DNA of 64,000 nucleotides from Halovenus salina (GTDB lineage Archaea > Halobacteriota > Halobacteria > Halobacteriales > Haloarculaceae), in the NCBI RefSeq assembly GCF_026410925.1, contig NZ_CP112972.1, positions 1,550,001 to 1,614,000 of the forward strand. Direction: 5' to 3'. Positions 52,236-61,657 of the stretch are shown one piece after another. How positions within the stretch are numbered: the first letter of the stretch is position 1; each line of letters opens with the position of its first letter. Position numbers and translations under genes: made by a program. The notes beneath the pieces were generated by a model that saw only the letters and a list, made by a program, of their open reading frames with translations, was not told where the DNA came from and did not search any database.

Positions 52236-52364
52236 ACCAACCCCCAGGGCCGGCAGGGACTAAAGCGCTCCCGAAAGCCCAGTTTAGTAATATACGCTAT
52301 AGTTACTGGAACCACACGACTGGAATCGATTAGATGGCTGTTTAGGCTGAAAAGGTAGTATATA

Positions 52365-53366
52365 TTATATATCGTCGTCGGCAGGCGACGCAGAGACGCT
52401 ATGGTCGAGAATCGAAAGCTCCTCGTCAACGACCAGTTCGAGAGTTACTCCGTCGACGGGGACTTCGAGGACGATTTCCCAGGGGTCGGTCGACCGGACG
52501 GTGAGGTATCTGTCTGTGGCTGCGAAGGGAATCTCCCAGCGCGGCGTCGTCGTCACGTCGAGCCCCTGTTCGTAACAGAAGCCGATGACCGCCGGGTGAT
52601 GGAGAAACAGAGAGCCAAGAGAGAGATAGGAGTGGTTCCCGCAGTAGCCACAGGACTGGTAGACGTAGAGGTCTCGCTCGACAACATCGGTGAAGCCGGT
52701 CTCCGAGGGATCGAGGAGCTCGGTTTCGAGCGGATTAAGACAGGTCGGGCAGACACCCTGTGCGAAGGCCTGTCGGAGGTGGTAATTATACCCCTCGACA
52801 CGAGACTGGAGGTTCTCGTCGGTCCGGACCGCAGACGGCGGGGCGAGAATCAGATCATAGAGCGTCTCACAGCCGTGACACTGGACGGTGAACATCCCGT
52901 CGTCGTAGGCGAGTTTTAGCTGGTCGTCACAGTAGTAACAGTCCTGGTCGATGGCGACCGGAGAGAGCGACTCACGCTCGGTGAACGTGCCTGCACGAAT
53001 CGTCCGGTACAGCATCTTTCCCTCCGGGCGGAGTCGATACCCTTCGTCGGTCTTCTCGACGTAGTGGCCGACGAGTTTCTGGAGATGATAGTTGAACTGG
53101 CTGCTGACGACATCGGTTTCGGCGGCCGCTCTGAGGTCGGCGAACCCGAGCGTCGATTCCCCGGTGGCGTCGGCGTCGTGAGCGCCGAGCGTCCGGATGA
53201 TCTCTGCCCGAATCTCGTTGCCGACGAGCGCGAACGCATCCTCCGAGGTCGACTGATTCGGCGTCTCCCCGGCGGGCTTGCCAGCCTCGTTCAACCCGGA
53301 GTGGGTGCTCTCGACGCTGCTCAGGATTCCCGGCAGATCACTCGCCGGCTGGTCGTCGTCAGTCAT
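52365..53366 (-). CDS. Winged-helix regulator with zinc-ribbon domain (DUF7351-like)
   Basis: 333 residues from ATG 53366 (MTDDDQPASDLPG); ATG 53381 is an alternative. Residues about 45-130 form an ArsR-like winged helix (FALVGNEIRAEIIRTLGAH, VSSQFNYHLQKLVGHYVEKTDEGYRL). Zinc pairs CYYCDD and CHGC, then CPTC and CGYC, follow at about 155-235. The C-terminal part is beta-rich. This is the build of a haloarchaeal regulator family of unknown signal. Confidence 0.85.
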   Translation of the reverse strand: MTDDDQPASDLPGILSSVESTHSGLNEAGKPAGETPNQSTSEDAFALVGNEIRAEIIRTLGAHDADATGESTLGFADLRAAAETDVVSSQFNYHLQKLVGHYVEKTDEGYRLRPEGKMLYRTIRAGTFTERESLSPVAIDQDCYYCDDQLKLAYDDGMFTVQCHGCETLYDLILAPPSAVRTDENLQSRVEGYNYHLRQAFAQGVCPTCLNPLETELLDPSETGFTDVVERDLYVYQSCGYCGNHSYLSLGSLFLHHPAVIGFCYEQGLDVTTTPRWEIPFAATDRYLTVRSTDPWEIVLEVPVDGVTLELVVDEELSILDHSVSASPADDDI

Positions 53367-53409
53367 GCTAGCAGCTACCATCGAGAGGCACGAATCGTTT
53401 GGGGTCGGC

Positions 53410-53982
53410 TCACTCCGGGGTCGCCAGCGACGGCACGTCCTCGGGAGTGTCGAAGTCGTGGAAATGCTCGCCTTCCTCTTTCGAGAGGATGTTCAACGCG
53501 GCGGCCCCGCCGTCGCCGGCAGAGATAATCGCCTCGTACTCCCCGGTCCGGACCATCGCACCCGTGGCGTAGGCGTTCTCGACGCTGGTCTCCATCGTCA
53601 CGTCGACCTCGACCACATCCTCGTCGAACGCACATCCCAACTCCTCGGCCAGCGTTGTATCGTCGCCGGTCGCGAGGACGACGTAGTCGGCGGTCAGTTC
53701 CTCGTCTTCGGTCGTGACGAGAAAGCCGTCGTCGGTCGTCTCGGCGGCTGTCACCTCCTCGTCGTCTCGGAGCGTGACGCCGCGGTCTCTGACCTGCCCG
53801 CGGGCGACGGCCATGAACTCGTCCCCGCCGATAGAGCGGATACCGAGATAGTTGAACAGGTGGGCGTGGCTCATCCAGGAGTCGCCCGTATCGAAGACCG
53901 TCGTGTCGAGGCCGTTTTTCTCTGTGAACAGTGCTGCGCTCAGGCCGGCGGGACCGCCGCCGACGACGAGTACGTCAGACAT
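53410..53982 (-). CDS. Short FAD-dependent pyridine-nucleotide-like oxidoreductase
   Basis: 190 residues from ATG 53982. FAD-binding DVLVVGGGPAGLSAALFTEKNGLDTTVFD and the C-terminal ENAYATGAMVRTGEYEAIISAGDGGAAALNI match thioredoxin-reductase-like flavoproteins. The middle NADPH-binding domain and the CxxC are absent, so only the FAD half remains. The reading frame is clean and both ends are conserved, so it looks like a naturally minimal family rather than a fragment. Electron donor and acceptor are unknown. Confidence 0.8.
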   Translation of the reverse strand: MSDVLVVGGGPAGLSAALFTEKNGLDTTVFDTGDSWMSHAHLFNYLGIRSIGGDEFMAVARGQVRDRGVTLRDDEEVTAAETTDDGFLVTTEDEELTADYVVLATGDDTTLAEELGCAFDEDVVEVDVTMETSVENAYATGAMVRTGEYEAIISAGDGGAAALNILSKEEGEHFHDFDTPEDVPSLATPE

Positions 53983-54064
53983 CGTAGGCAGTACTGGGTC
54001 AAGGCTGTACGTAAAGCCCTCCGAAATTGCAGTTTTGTAAAAACGCCTACAGTTCGGTAGGCTG

Positions 54065-54181
54065 TCAGTAAAAGGTGTCCGAACAGTCGTAGACAACGCC
54101 GTGTTCTGGACAGACGTACTTGCAGTGACGGTGGGTCATCGGACGCTCGCAAATCGGACACGGACGGCCACCGTCGTTCAT
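54065..54181 (-). CDS. 38-residue zinc-finger microprotein (HVO_2523-like)
   Basis: MNDGGRPCPICERPMTHRHC continues with KYVCPEHGVVYDCSDTFY. Four cysteines as CPIC ... HCKYVCPEHGVVYDC form one or more zinc knuckles. Haloarchaea carry several families of such microproteins; this one fits the HVO_2523 type as I remember it. It starts 13 bp after the ribonucleotide reductase stop on the same strand and is probably co-transcribed. Confidence 0.75.
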   Translation of the reverse strand: MNDGGRPCPICERPMTHRHCKYVCPEHGVVYDCSDTFY

Positions 54182-54194
54182 GGCTCCGTAGTGT

Positions 54195-57100
54195 TTAGCA
54201 CTCGCTCCAGCCACAGGACTCGCAGGTCTTGCAGCCCTCGGCGTAGTACAGCGAGAGCGAGCCACACTCGGGGCACTCAGGACTCTCGCCGGCGTCGAGT
54301 ATCGACTGCTGGTCTGTCTCGACCGTCTCGGCGCTGACTGCGCCGCCGTCGGGTTCGGGCTCGTTGGGGTCGACACGTGTCTCGGCCGAACGCGACTCGG
54401 CGGCCGTCTCTTCGAGGGTGGCCTGGTCCGGGTAGGCCTTGTCGACCTCGTCGTCGAGGTAGCGACGCAGCGCCGTTCCGAAGGCGTCGGGGATGGAATT
54501 GATCTGTTCGCCCTTGTCCCAGGCAACTTTCGGCGAGCGGATGCCCTGTAGTTTGTCGACAATCTCGTCAGGGTCGACGCCCGAACGGAGCGCCACGGAG
54601 ATCGTCTTCGCCAGCGCGTCGGTGAAGGAGTTTGTGAAGCCACCAGAGTGGCCCGTGTTGGCGAACAGCTCGAACGGCTCGCCCGTGTTGGGGTCCTCAT
54701 TGATCGTGACATACAGCTTGCCGTAGCCGGTGTCGATACGCTGGGTGACACCGTGGAGCTGGTCGGGCCGGGGTTTCTTCTCGGCGTAGCGTGCCCCGGA
54801 GTCGAAGATATCGTCCAGGTCGGCTTCGAGTTCGGCACGCACATCTTCGTTCTCCAGGAAGCCCTCGATACCGCCGAAGGTCTCCTGAATCTGCTCGACG
54901 ATGGCCGCCGCGGCCTCGTCTTCGTCGGCGAACTCGGTGTTCTGGGCGCGCGTCGTCAGCACCTGCTTCGAGCGCGTCCCGTCGCGGTAGTAGGTGACAC
55001 CCTTGCCGCCGTTCTCGTAGATGTACTCGAAGACCTCTTTGGCGTCTTCGACGGTCGAGTCGTTGGGGGCGTTGACCGTCTTCGAGATGGCCGAGTCGAC
55101 GCCGTACTGACAGGCGGTCTGGACGCCGGCGTGTTGTTTCGCCGAGAGGTCACCTGTCGTCACGAACAGCTCACCGACCGCATCTGGAACCGTATCCAGG
55201 CCGTCGACCCCGTCGAACTCGTTGTTGGCCATCTGCTCTGTGGCCTCCTTCTTGACGGTCTCGATGTCGATGTCGTTGTCCTCCAGGGTCCGCAGGAAGT
55301 AGTCGTCGAACTCGACGAGCATCTCGTCGCCCTGAACGTCGTCGGAGACGTTCTTGTAGTAGGCGACGTTGTAGATTGGCTCACAGCCGCCGGTGGTGTT
55401 GCCGACCATGCTGGTCGTCCCGGTCGGCGCGATTGTCGTCGTGTTGTGATTCCGGATGGGGAAGCCATCGGCCCACTCGTCGGCGTTGAGGCCGGTCTGT
55501 TTCTCGAACCACTCGCGGTACTCAGTCGGGTTGGCGAACTTCGAGTTCTCCCACTCGGCGAAGACACCGCGCTCCTGAGCGAGTTCGTGGCTCGCCTGCT
55601 TCGAGCCGTGGTTGATGTGGGTCATCAGCTGGCGGGCGACCTCGTTTGCAGGGTCGCTGCCGTATTTCAGGCCGAGCTGGATGTACAGCTGGGCCAGTCC
55701 CATGATACCCAGCCCGATTTTTCGCATCTCCCGGACCTTCTGTTCGATTTTCTCGACCGGGAAGTCGGACATCGTGACGACGTTTTCGAGGAATCGCGTC
55801 CCCATCTCGATGCGGCGGTCGAACTCCTCGAAGTCGACGGCCTCTTCCAGGAACGCTCCGATGGCGTCGGCCTGGCTGTCGAACTCGTCGGCGTGTTCCT
55901 CCGCCCAGACCCGCCAGTCGGGCGCGTCCTCCGCGGCAAGTGTCGAGAGGTTGATGTGGCCGAGGTTACAGGCCTCGTACTCTTCGAGCGGCTGCTCGCC
56001 GCAGGGGTTCGTGGCGAGAATCTGGTGGTCGGGGTGTTTCTCGACGTCAAAGGAGTGTTCCTTGTTGACGCGTTCGAGATAGATAACGCCGGGTTCGCCG
56101 TTCTCGTGGGCACCTTCCACGATACGGTCCCAGACCTCGCGTGCCGGGACCGAGAGTATCTCGCCGACCTCGACGTGGTCGCCGAGGCCGAACATCTCGT
56201 ACAGTTCCGCTGTCTCCTCGGTGGCGATGTGGGGCTCCTCGGTGCGAGGATTGGTGAACGTGTACTCCTCGTCGTTTTTGACCGCCTCCATGAATCGGTC
56301 GGTGATGCCGACCGAGATGTTGAAGTTCGAGAGGTGGCCTTCGACGGCGTTGCGGAGGTGTTCTGGCACGCGACCCTCGTCGTCGATGAGTTCGCGGGCC
56401 TCATCGAGGGCAGCGGTGAAGGAGTTGTGCGTGAAGTCGTCGGGGTCGTTGAGCCGGAGCGTGTGAGCCAGCGAGACATCCTTGTTCTTCGCGTGGAGGA
56501 ACTGGATGACGTCGGGGTGTGAGACACGCATCACGCCCATCTGTGCCCCGCGTCGTGCCCCACCCTGGGCGATGGTCTCACACATCTGGTCGTACGTGCG
56601 CATGAACGTGATTGGGCCGGAGGCGATGCCGCCGGTCGAGCCAACAGCGTCACCGTAGGGCCGGAGCTGCCAGAAGGCATACCCCATGCCGCCGCCGCTC
56701 TGGAACACCTGGGCGGCCTCCTTCGCAGTCTGGTGGATGTCGTCGATGTCGTCGGCCGGTGAGTCGACAAAACACGCCGAGAGCTGCTGGAGTTCGTCGC
56801 CCGCGTTCATCAGCGTCGGGCTGTTGGGCATAAAGGAGAGTTTCTCCATGCTCTCCTGAAACTCGGTCGCGACATCTTCGACGTGGTCGCGAATCTCGTC
56901 GGACAGTTCGGGGACGACCGTCTCGTAGGCGAACTTGTTGACGTTGTACTCCGAGAGCGTAGTCTCGACATCGTCGTCGGTCGTCGTCCCCTTCCCGAAG
57001 ACCTCGGCGGCGAGTTCGTCCCGACGCGGGTGGTCGGGCTTGAGCTGGTCGGGCGTGACCGTCACCTCGACGTCGCGCTTACGAGCCTCGAACACAGCCT

Positions 57101-57299
57101 CGGCCAGCGCGATGTTCTTGGCGACCCGGTCGAAGAGGTCTTCCTGGTCCTCGTCGACGTTACCGTCGGCGTCCTTGCGGAGGTACCGGGCTGGGAGAAT
57201 ATTGTGATAGGCATTACCGGTGAGTCGCTCTTCGAGTGTGTCTCCGTCGGTTCGTTTGATTGGGAGCGTGAGTTCGTCGGCCGCGAGTTCTTTACTCAT
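54195..57299 (-). CDS. nrdJ: Adenosylcobalamin-dependent ribonucleotide reductase
   Basis: A 1034-residue class II RNR making deoxyribonucleotides with B12. Landmarks are SPTLMNAGDELQQLSACFV (redox cysteine), NPCGEQPLEEYEACNLGHINL (active-site Cys and Glu), APTGTTSMVGNTTGGCEPIYNVAYY and MGVMRVSHPDVIQFL. The C-terminal zinc ribbon CPECGSLSLYYAEGCKTCESCGW carries the redox cysteines that re-reduce the active site. The full length and start ATG 57299 are typical. Upstream, 57300-57440 would hold the promoter (TATA-like tcttattgag near 57400). Confidence 0.95.
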   Translation of the reverse strand: MSKELAADELTLPIKRTDGDTLEERLTGNAYHNILPARYLRKDADGNVDEDQEDLFDRVAKNIALAEAVFEARKRDVEVTVTPDQLKPDHPRRDELAAEVFGKGTTTDDDVETTLSEYNVNKFAYETVVPELSDEIRDHVEDVATEFQESMEKLSFMPNSPTLMNAGDELQQLSACFVDSPADDIDDIHQTAKEAAQVFQSGGGMGYAFWQLRPYGDAVGSTGGIASGPITFMRTYDQMCETIAQGGARRGAQMGVMRVSHPDVIQFLHAKNKDVSLAHTLRLNDPDDFTHNSFTAALDEARELIDDEGRVPEHLRNAVEGHLSNFNISVGITDRFMEAVKNDEEYTFTNPRTEEPHIATEETAELYEMFGLGDHVEVGEILSVPAREVWDRIVEGAHENGEPGVIYLERVNKEHSFDVEKHPDHQILATNPCGEQPLEEYEACNLGHINLSTLAAEDAPDWRVWAEEHADEFDSQADAIGAFLEEAVDFEEFDRRIEMGTRFLENVVTMSDFPVEKIEQKVREMRKIGLGIMGLAQLYIQLGLKYGSDPANEVARQLMTHINHGSKQASHELAQERGVFAEWENSKFANPTEYREWFEKQTGLNADEWADGFPIRNHNTTTIAPTGTTSMVGNTTGGCEPIYNVAYYKNVSDDVQGDEMLVEFDDYFLRTLEDNDIDIETVKKEATEQMANNEFDGVDGLDTVPDAVGELFVTTGDLSAKQHAGVQTACQYGVDSAISKTVNAPNDSTVEDAKEVFEYIYENGGKGVTYYRDGTRSKQVLTTRAQNTEFADEDEAAAAIVEQIQETFGGIEGFLENEDVRAELEADLDDIFDSGARYAEKKPRPDQLHGVTQRIDTGYGKLYVTINEDPNTGEPFELFANTGHSGGFTNSFTDALAKTISVALRSGVDPDEIVDKLQGIRSPKVAWDKGEQINSIPDAFGTALRRYLDDEVDKAYPDQATLEETAAESRSAETRVDPNEPEPDGGAVSAETVETDQQSILDAGESPECPECGSLSLYYAEGCKTCESCGWSEC

Positions 57300-57544
57300 G
57301 CCGAGTCACCTCGCTGTGGTGTCTGATGGGCGATTCCCCCTACGTGTGTGGGCTGGTGCGCTCTCATTTGTAACGAAAGTCGTGTTCGCGTCGGGACTCA
57401 ATAAGACTTCTGTCCTGCGTTTCGTCTGTATTTTCTGATAGTTGTGACTATCCCTATACTGCGCCGCGAGACGCTCCGTTAGGTGGCGTACGCTCGCTTG
57501 TGTATAGTGAAGCGTGACTACCTATTAATCCTAGCCAGACCGGA

Positions 57545-57680
57545 GTGAAAGTGAACATCGACAGCCGTATTCACCGGATAGCAGTGGTCTATCCAGACGA
57601 ACAGATGGGGGGTTCGTCTGGAGATGCTGAGACGACAGTGGGGCGTCTCGTTGCAGATGTGAGTTCCTACCGTGGGTAGG
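57545..57680 (+). other. Stretch of four consecutive hairpins, or a 44-codon ORF
   Basis: Within the 425-bp gap 57300-57724 four inverted repeats follow each other: GGATAG/CTATCC (57576-57594), CCAGACGAAC/GTTCGTCTGG (57593-57621), GAGACG/CGTCTC (57629-57649) and CCTACC/GGTAGG (57666-57680). The same bases also read as a plus-strand frame GTG 57545 to TAG 57679 (VKVNIDSRIHRIAVVYPDEQ...). A structured RNA, a processed 3' region of the trp transcript, or a small protein are all possible. Outside this and the nrdJ promoter nothing else is seen in the gap. Confidence 0.4.
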
Positions 57681-57724
57681 CTATCCCAGTGGAAGAATCA
57701 GTTCGACCGCCGGTGTATCAGAAA

Positions 57725-58321
57725 TTATATATTTCTGAGAAAGTTCCGGATAACGTCGTGCCCGACGGCGGTTAGCACCGACTCGGGATGGAACTGCACA
57801 CACGAAATCGGATGCTCGCGGTGGCGGATGCCCATAACGAGTTCCTCGCCGTCTGCCGTCGTGGTCGCGACCACCTCGAAGCAGTCGGGTACCGCGGTCG
57901 CGACCAGCGAGTGATAGCGCCCGGCCTGGAACCCCTGGTCGAGTCCCTGATAGACCCCCTCGTCGTCGTGGTCGACGGGGAAGGCTTTACCGTGAATCGG
58001 CTCGGGAGCGTGGCCGACCTCGCCGCCGTAGGCGTACACCGCGGCTTCGAGCCCGAGACAGACCCCGAGCGTCGGCACGTCGGGACTGAGCTCCTGGAGA
58101 ACGGCCGTGCTGACGCCAACGTCGCGTTCGTTTTTGGGGTGGCCAGGACCTGGTGAGATGACGATGGCATCGGGGTCGGCCGCGCGCACGTCGTTGAGTG
58201 TGGCCGTGTTGCGGACGACCTCGGTGTCGGCGTGTTCGCTGACGTACTCCACGAGGTTGTATGTAAAGGAGTCGAAGTTGTCGATGAACAGGACGCGCTT
58301 TTCGGTAGCGGTGGTACTCAT
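57725..58321 (-). CDS. trpG: Anthranilate synthase glutamine amidotransferase
   Basis: A 198-residue class I amidotransferase supplying ammonia to TrpE. DNFDSFTYNLVEYV, the nucleophile in LGVCLGLEA, GRYHSLVATAVP and the catalytic HPES in VQFHPESVLT are present. Its ATG overlaps the trpE stop by 4 bp. It is the last gene of trpDFEG, the order first described in Haloferax. Confidence 0.94.
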   Translation of the reverse strand: MSTTATEKRVLFIDNFDSFTYNLVEYVSEHADTEVVRNTATLNDVRAADPDAIVISPGPGHPKNERDVGVSTAVLQELSPDVPTLGVCLGLEAAVYAYGGEVGHAPEPIHGKAFPVDHDDEGVYQGLDQGFQAGRYHSLVATAVPDCFEVVATTTADGEELVMGIRHREHPISCVQFHPESVLTAVGHDVIRNFLRNI

Positions 58322-59907
58322 CGTTGTGCCTCCTGAATGGGATCGGCTGTCTCGATACGGTCGAGTGCGGAGAGGACGCCGTCCATCTTCTTTTCTGTCT
58401 CGTCGTACTCCGCGGTCGGCTCGCTGTCGGCGACGATCCCAGCTCCTGCTCTGACGGTCACGCAGTCAGCTCCGTCGGCAGGCTCAACCGTCGCCGACCG
58501 AATGACGATTGCGAAATCCGCATCACCCTGCCAGGAGACGTAGCCGACGCCGCCGCCGTAGACGCCACGGGGCGAGGCCTCGAGTTCGTCGATGAGTTCC
58601 ATCGCCCGCATCTTCGGTGCACCAGACAGTGTCCCGGCAGGGAAGGAGGCCCGAACCGCGTCGAAGGCGTCGCTATCGGCGGCCAGCCTCCCGGTTACCG
58701 TCGATTCGATGTGCTGGACGTGGGAGTACTTGAGGACGTTCATGAACTCCTGGACACGGACGCTCCCAGGTTCGGCGACCCGGCGAACGTCGTTGCGCGC
58801 CAGGTCGACCAGCATGGTGTGTTCGGCCCGCTCTTTGTCGTCTGCGAGCATCTCGCCGGCCAGTCGGCGGTCCTCGACCGGGCTGGACCCGCGCGGACAG
58901 GTGCCCGCAATCGGGTTCGAGACCACCTGTTCGTTGCCGACGGAGACGAGTGTCTCCGGGCTCGCGCCGACGATCGTCCGGTCGCCATAGGAGAGGACGT
59001 ACATGTACGGCGAGGGGTTGATTTCGCGAAGCGCCTCGTACAGTCCGAGTGAGTCGACCTCGCCGTACAGCTCCCGGGTACGCGAGATGACCCCCTGGTA
59101 GATTTCCCCGTCGAAGACCGCCTCCTTCGCGGTCTCGACCGCGGATTCGTAGCGGCCCTGCTCGCCCGCGACTTCGCGCTCGGGTCGGAAGCCGCCGGTC
59201 GAGAGCGCCCTCGCGTCGGCGAGCAACGTCGTCACGCGGTCGAGTTCGGCGGTGAGGTCGTCGTAGCGATCGTCCGCGTCCTCGTCGGGACGAACGACGG
59301 GCGTACAGACCAGCGAGACCGTGCCCTCGGCGTGGTCGAACGCGAGCGTCCGCGTGGTGAGGACGAACTGGGCGTCGGGTGTGGGCGACTCGGGCGCCTC
59401 GACCCCGACCTCGGAAAGATGGAGGTCGTAGACGGCGTCGTAGGCGAGAAAGCCCACGAGCCCGCCGTCGAGGTGCTGGCGGTCTCGGTCGGCCATTCCG
59501 CGATGGGCGACATCCGGCAGAGCCTCCCGGAGCGTGTCCAGCGTGTCGCCGCCGTTCGTGGCTACCAGTCCCTCGTACCGGTCGTCGAGCACGTCAACAC
59601 TCCCCTCGCCGCCGTCGACTGTGATAACGGCAGCGGGGTCGTACCCCACGAAGGAGAACCGAGCGTGGCGTTCCTCGGGCGCGGGCGCAAATGCACCGTC
59701 GGGGTCACTCGACGGCACCTTCTCTGCGCTTTCGAGCAGGAAGCCGTACTCGGCGGCGTCGGTGTCGGTCGTCCGACCAGTCAGTGCCGCGTACGCGTCC
59801 AGCGGGTCCACATCGAGGTCGAGTGTTGCCTCGGTCCGGACGACGGCCGGCCGGTCGGCGTCACCGAGGTCGACGAACTCCTCGCGGTTGAGGTCGAAGC
59901 CAGTCAC
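58318..59907 (-). CDS. trpE: Anthranilate synthase component I
   Basis: A 529-residue chorismate-using enzyme making anthranilate. The tryptophan feedback-site motif LLES is in AEYGFLLESAEK. The chorismate-binding domain carries VFDGEIYQGVISRT, NPSPYMYVLSYG, ASPETLV, NPIAGTCPRG, DLARNDVRRVAEPGSV and SFPAGTLSGAPKMRAME. The ATG overlaps the trpF stop. Feedback inhibition by tryptophan is expected from the intact LLES. Confidence 0.94.
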   Translation of the reverse strand: MTGFDLNREEFVDLGDADRPAVVRTEATLDLDVDPLDAYAALTGRTTDTDAAEYGFLLESAEKVPSSDPDGAFAPAPEERHARFSFVGYDPAAVITVDGGEGSVDVLDDRYEGLVATNGGDTLDTLREALPDVAHRGMADRDRQHLDGGLVGFLAYDAVYDLHLSEVGVEAPESPTPDAQFVLTTRTLAFDHAEGTVSLVCTPVVRPDEDADDRYDDLTAELDRVTTLLADARALSTGGFRPEREVAGEQGRYESAVETAKEAVFDGEIYQGVISRTRELYGEVDSLGLYEALREINPSPYMYVLSYGDRTIVGASPETLVSVGNEQVVSNPIAGTCPRGSSPVEDRRLAGEMLADDKERAEHTMLVDLARNDVRRVAEPGSVRVQEFMNVLKYSHVQHIESTVTGRLAADSDAFDAVRASFPAGTLSGAPKMRAMELIDELEASPRGVYGGGVGYVSWQGDADFAIVIRSATVEPADGADCVTVRAGAGIVADSEPTAEYDETEKKMDGVLSALDRIETADPIQEAQR

Positions 59908-60563
59908 GGGACCGACACCCCGGTTGCGCCGGCGACGAAGGCGGCAACGGCGTCGTGGTCCTTGCGGCCACCCTTGCGTTCGACGCCAGAGGCAGTATCG
60001 ACGGCGAAGGGGCCGACCGCGTCGACAGCGGCCGCAACGTTCTCGGGCGTCAGACCGCCGGCCAAGACGACTGGTGTCTCGACGCGCTCGACGAGCCGGC
60101 GTGTCTGCTCCCAGTTGTGTGTCTCGCCGGTGCCACCAGCCCCCTGCTCATCGGTCGAGTCGACCAACACTGCGTCGGCAGCCTCGGCGTAGGCTGTGAT
60201 GTTCTCGTCTGTTACGTCGACGGTGCCGACCACGTTCGCATCGACGCGTTCGCGCAGTTGCTCTAACTCCGCGGGCGCGAGTCCGCTGTGGATCTGAACG
60301 GCGTCGGCACTGACGCGTTCCTGGAGCGCGACAGCGTCGCCAACGGAATCAGGCATCGTGACCAGAACCGTCGTCACGAAGGGTGGTGCACCCGAAACGA
60401 GGGTGCTGGCACGGTCGACGGAGACCTCTCGGGAAGTCTCGACAGGCACGTCGGTGATGAAACCGAGCGCGTCGGCTCCAGCTCTGACGGCGGCGTCGCG
60501 GTCGGCCTCGTCGGTCAGCCCACAGATTTTGACCCGCGGTCGGCTGGCGGTCCCGTCGTTCAT
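59904..60563 (-). CDS. trpF: Phosphoribosylanthranilate isomerase
   Basis: A 219-residue TIM barrel. It begins with the typical VKICGLTDEADRDAAV (catalytic cysteine) and ends with VLAGGLTPENVAAAV and FAVDTASGVERKGGRKDHD (catalytic aspartate in VDTASGVE). ATG 60563 is preferred to GTG 60566. It sits 3 bp after the trpD stop and overlaps trpE by 4 bp, so the operon is tightly coupled. It converts PRA to CdRP in tryptophan synthesis. Confidence 0.93.
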   Translation of the reverse strand: MNDGTASRPRVKICGLTDEADRDAAVRAGADALGFITDVPVETSREVSVDRASTLVSGAPPFVTTVLVTMPDSVGDAVALQERVSADAVQIHSGLAPAELEQLRERVDANVVGTVDVTDENITAYAEAADAVLVDSTDEQGAGGTGETHNWEQTRRLVERVETPVVLAGGLTPENVAAAVDAVGPFAVDTASGVERKGGRKDHDAVAAFVAGATGVSVP

Positions 60564-60566
60564 CAC

Positions 60567-61565
60567 TCAGGCCGCCCCACAGAGCTCGTCGAGTTTCTCG
60601 GCGGCCCGCCCGGAGTCGATGATCTCGCGGGCGCGGTCAACCCCGTCTGCAATCGACTCGGCGGCATCAGCGATATACAGCGCCGCCCCGGCGTTGGCGA
60701 GAATGATGTCCCGCTTTGGCCCAGTAAGGTCGCCGGTGACGATACCCCGGAGGTCGGCTGCGTTCGACTCGGGAGAGCCGCCCGCAATTGCCTCTACTGG
60801 CGCACGCTCCAGTCCCAGGTCGGCAGGCGTCAGCGTGTACTCGGTAACTGCGTCGCCCTCAACCTCGGCGACTGCCGTCTCGTCGTGGACCGCAATCTCG
60901 TCGAGACCAGAGCCGTGGACGACCAGCGCGCGCTCGACATCCATCTGTGCGAGCGCGTGAGAAACCAACGGGACCAGGTCGGGGTTGTAGACGCCGACGA
61001 CCTGGGCCTCTGCTCCCGCAGGGTTCGTGAGCGGACCAAGCGCGTTGAAGATAGTCCGCATCCCCAACTCCCGGCGCGGGCCGATGACCGCCTTCATCGC
61101 CGGATGGAAGACTGGCGCGAGCATGAATCCGATACCGTCGGACTCGATGGCGTCCTTGACGGCTGGAGGTTCAGCGTCGACAGTGACGCCGACTTCCTCT
61201 AGGACATCTGCACTCCCCGAGGAGGACGACACCGAGTAGTTACCGTGTTTGGCGACCGGGACGCCGCCGCCGGCGACGACCAGAGCGCTCGTCGTCGAGA
61301 CGTTGATAGTGTCGTAATCGTCGCCGCCAGTCCCGCAGGTGTCGACCAGCCCGTCTCGCTCGGGCGTTATCGTCCGGGCGACCTCCCGCATCCCCTCGGC
61401 GAAGCCCGCGATCTCTGTCTCTGTCTCGCCTTTGGCCCGCAATGCACTCAGCAATGCGCCAATCTGTGCCTCCGTCGCCTCCTCGAAGACCAGTCGCGAG
61501 GCTTCCCGTGCCTCGGCCTGTGTCAGGTCCTCGCCGTCGGTGACACGCTCGATGTATTCCTTCAT
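60567..61565 (-). CDS. trpD: Anthranilate phosphoribosyltransferase
   Basis: A 332-residue enzyme of tryptophan synthesis. PRPP-binding DTCGTGGDDYDTINVST and KHGNYSVSSSSGSADVLEEVGV (KHGN-type) are followed by FHPAMKAVIGPRRELGMRTIFNALGPLTNPA. It is the first gene of the operon, starting MKEYIERVTDGEDL with a promoter just upstream. Confidence 0.95.
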   Translation of the reverse strand: MKEYIERVTDGEDLTQAEAREASRLVFEEATEAQIGALLSALRAKGETETEIAGFAEGMREVARTITPERDGLVDTCGTGGDDYDTINVSTTSALVVAGGGVPVAKHGNYSVSSSSGSADVLEEVGVTVDAEPPAVKDAIESDGIGFMLAPVFHPAMKAVIGPRRELGMRTIFNALGPLTNPAGAEAQVVGVYNPDLVPLVSHALAQMDVERALVVHGSGLDEIAVHDETAVAEVEGDAVTEYTLTPADLGLERAPVEAIAGGSPESNAADLRGIVTGDLTGPKRDIILANAGAALYIADAAESIADGVDRAREIIDSGRAAEKLDELCGAA

Positions 61566-61582
61566 TATTTCTCACCAATGTA

Positions 61583-61612
61583 CGTTTTCGGTATGTAATG
61601 AACAAATGAATA
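61583..61612 (-). promoter_or_regulatory. Promoter region of trpDFEG
   Basis: On the minus strand a direct repeat TTCATTTGTTCATT runs into a TATA-like cattacatac at 61591-61600, about 30 bp upstream of the trpD ATG. The position suits a transcript with little or no leader. No leader-peptide attenuator with Trp codons is visible. Confidence 0.4.
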
Positions 61613-61657
61613 CAACGACATAAGCGTGTCGTCTGTGGGGGCAGTCGTTCGTCGCGG

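Noticed and set aside
57300..57440. Cobalamin riboswitch upstream of the B12-dependent RNR
   Set aside because: I looked for the B12-box consensus and the long junction structure and saw neither; such switches are also rare in archaea.
61566..61657. Trp leader-peptide attenuator before trpD
   Set aside because: No short frame with adjacent Trp codons and no alternative hairpins; the start codon follows the TATA box at leaderless distance.
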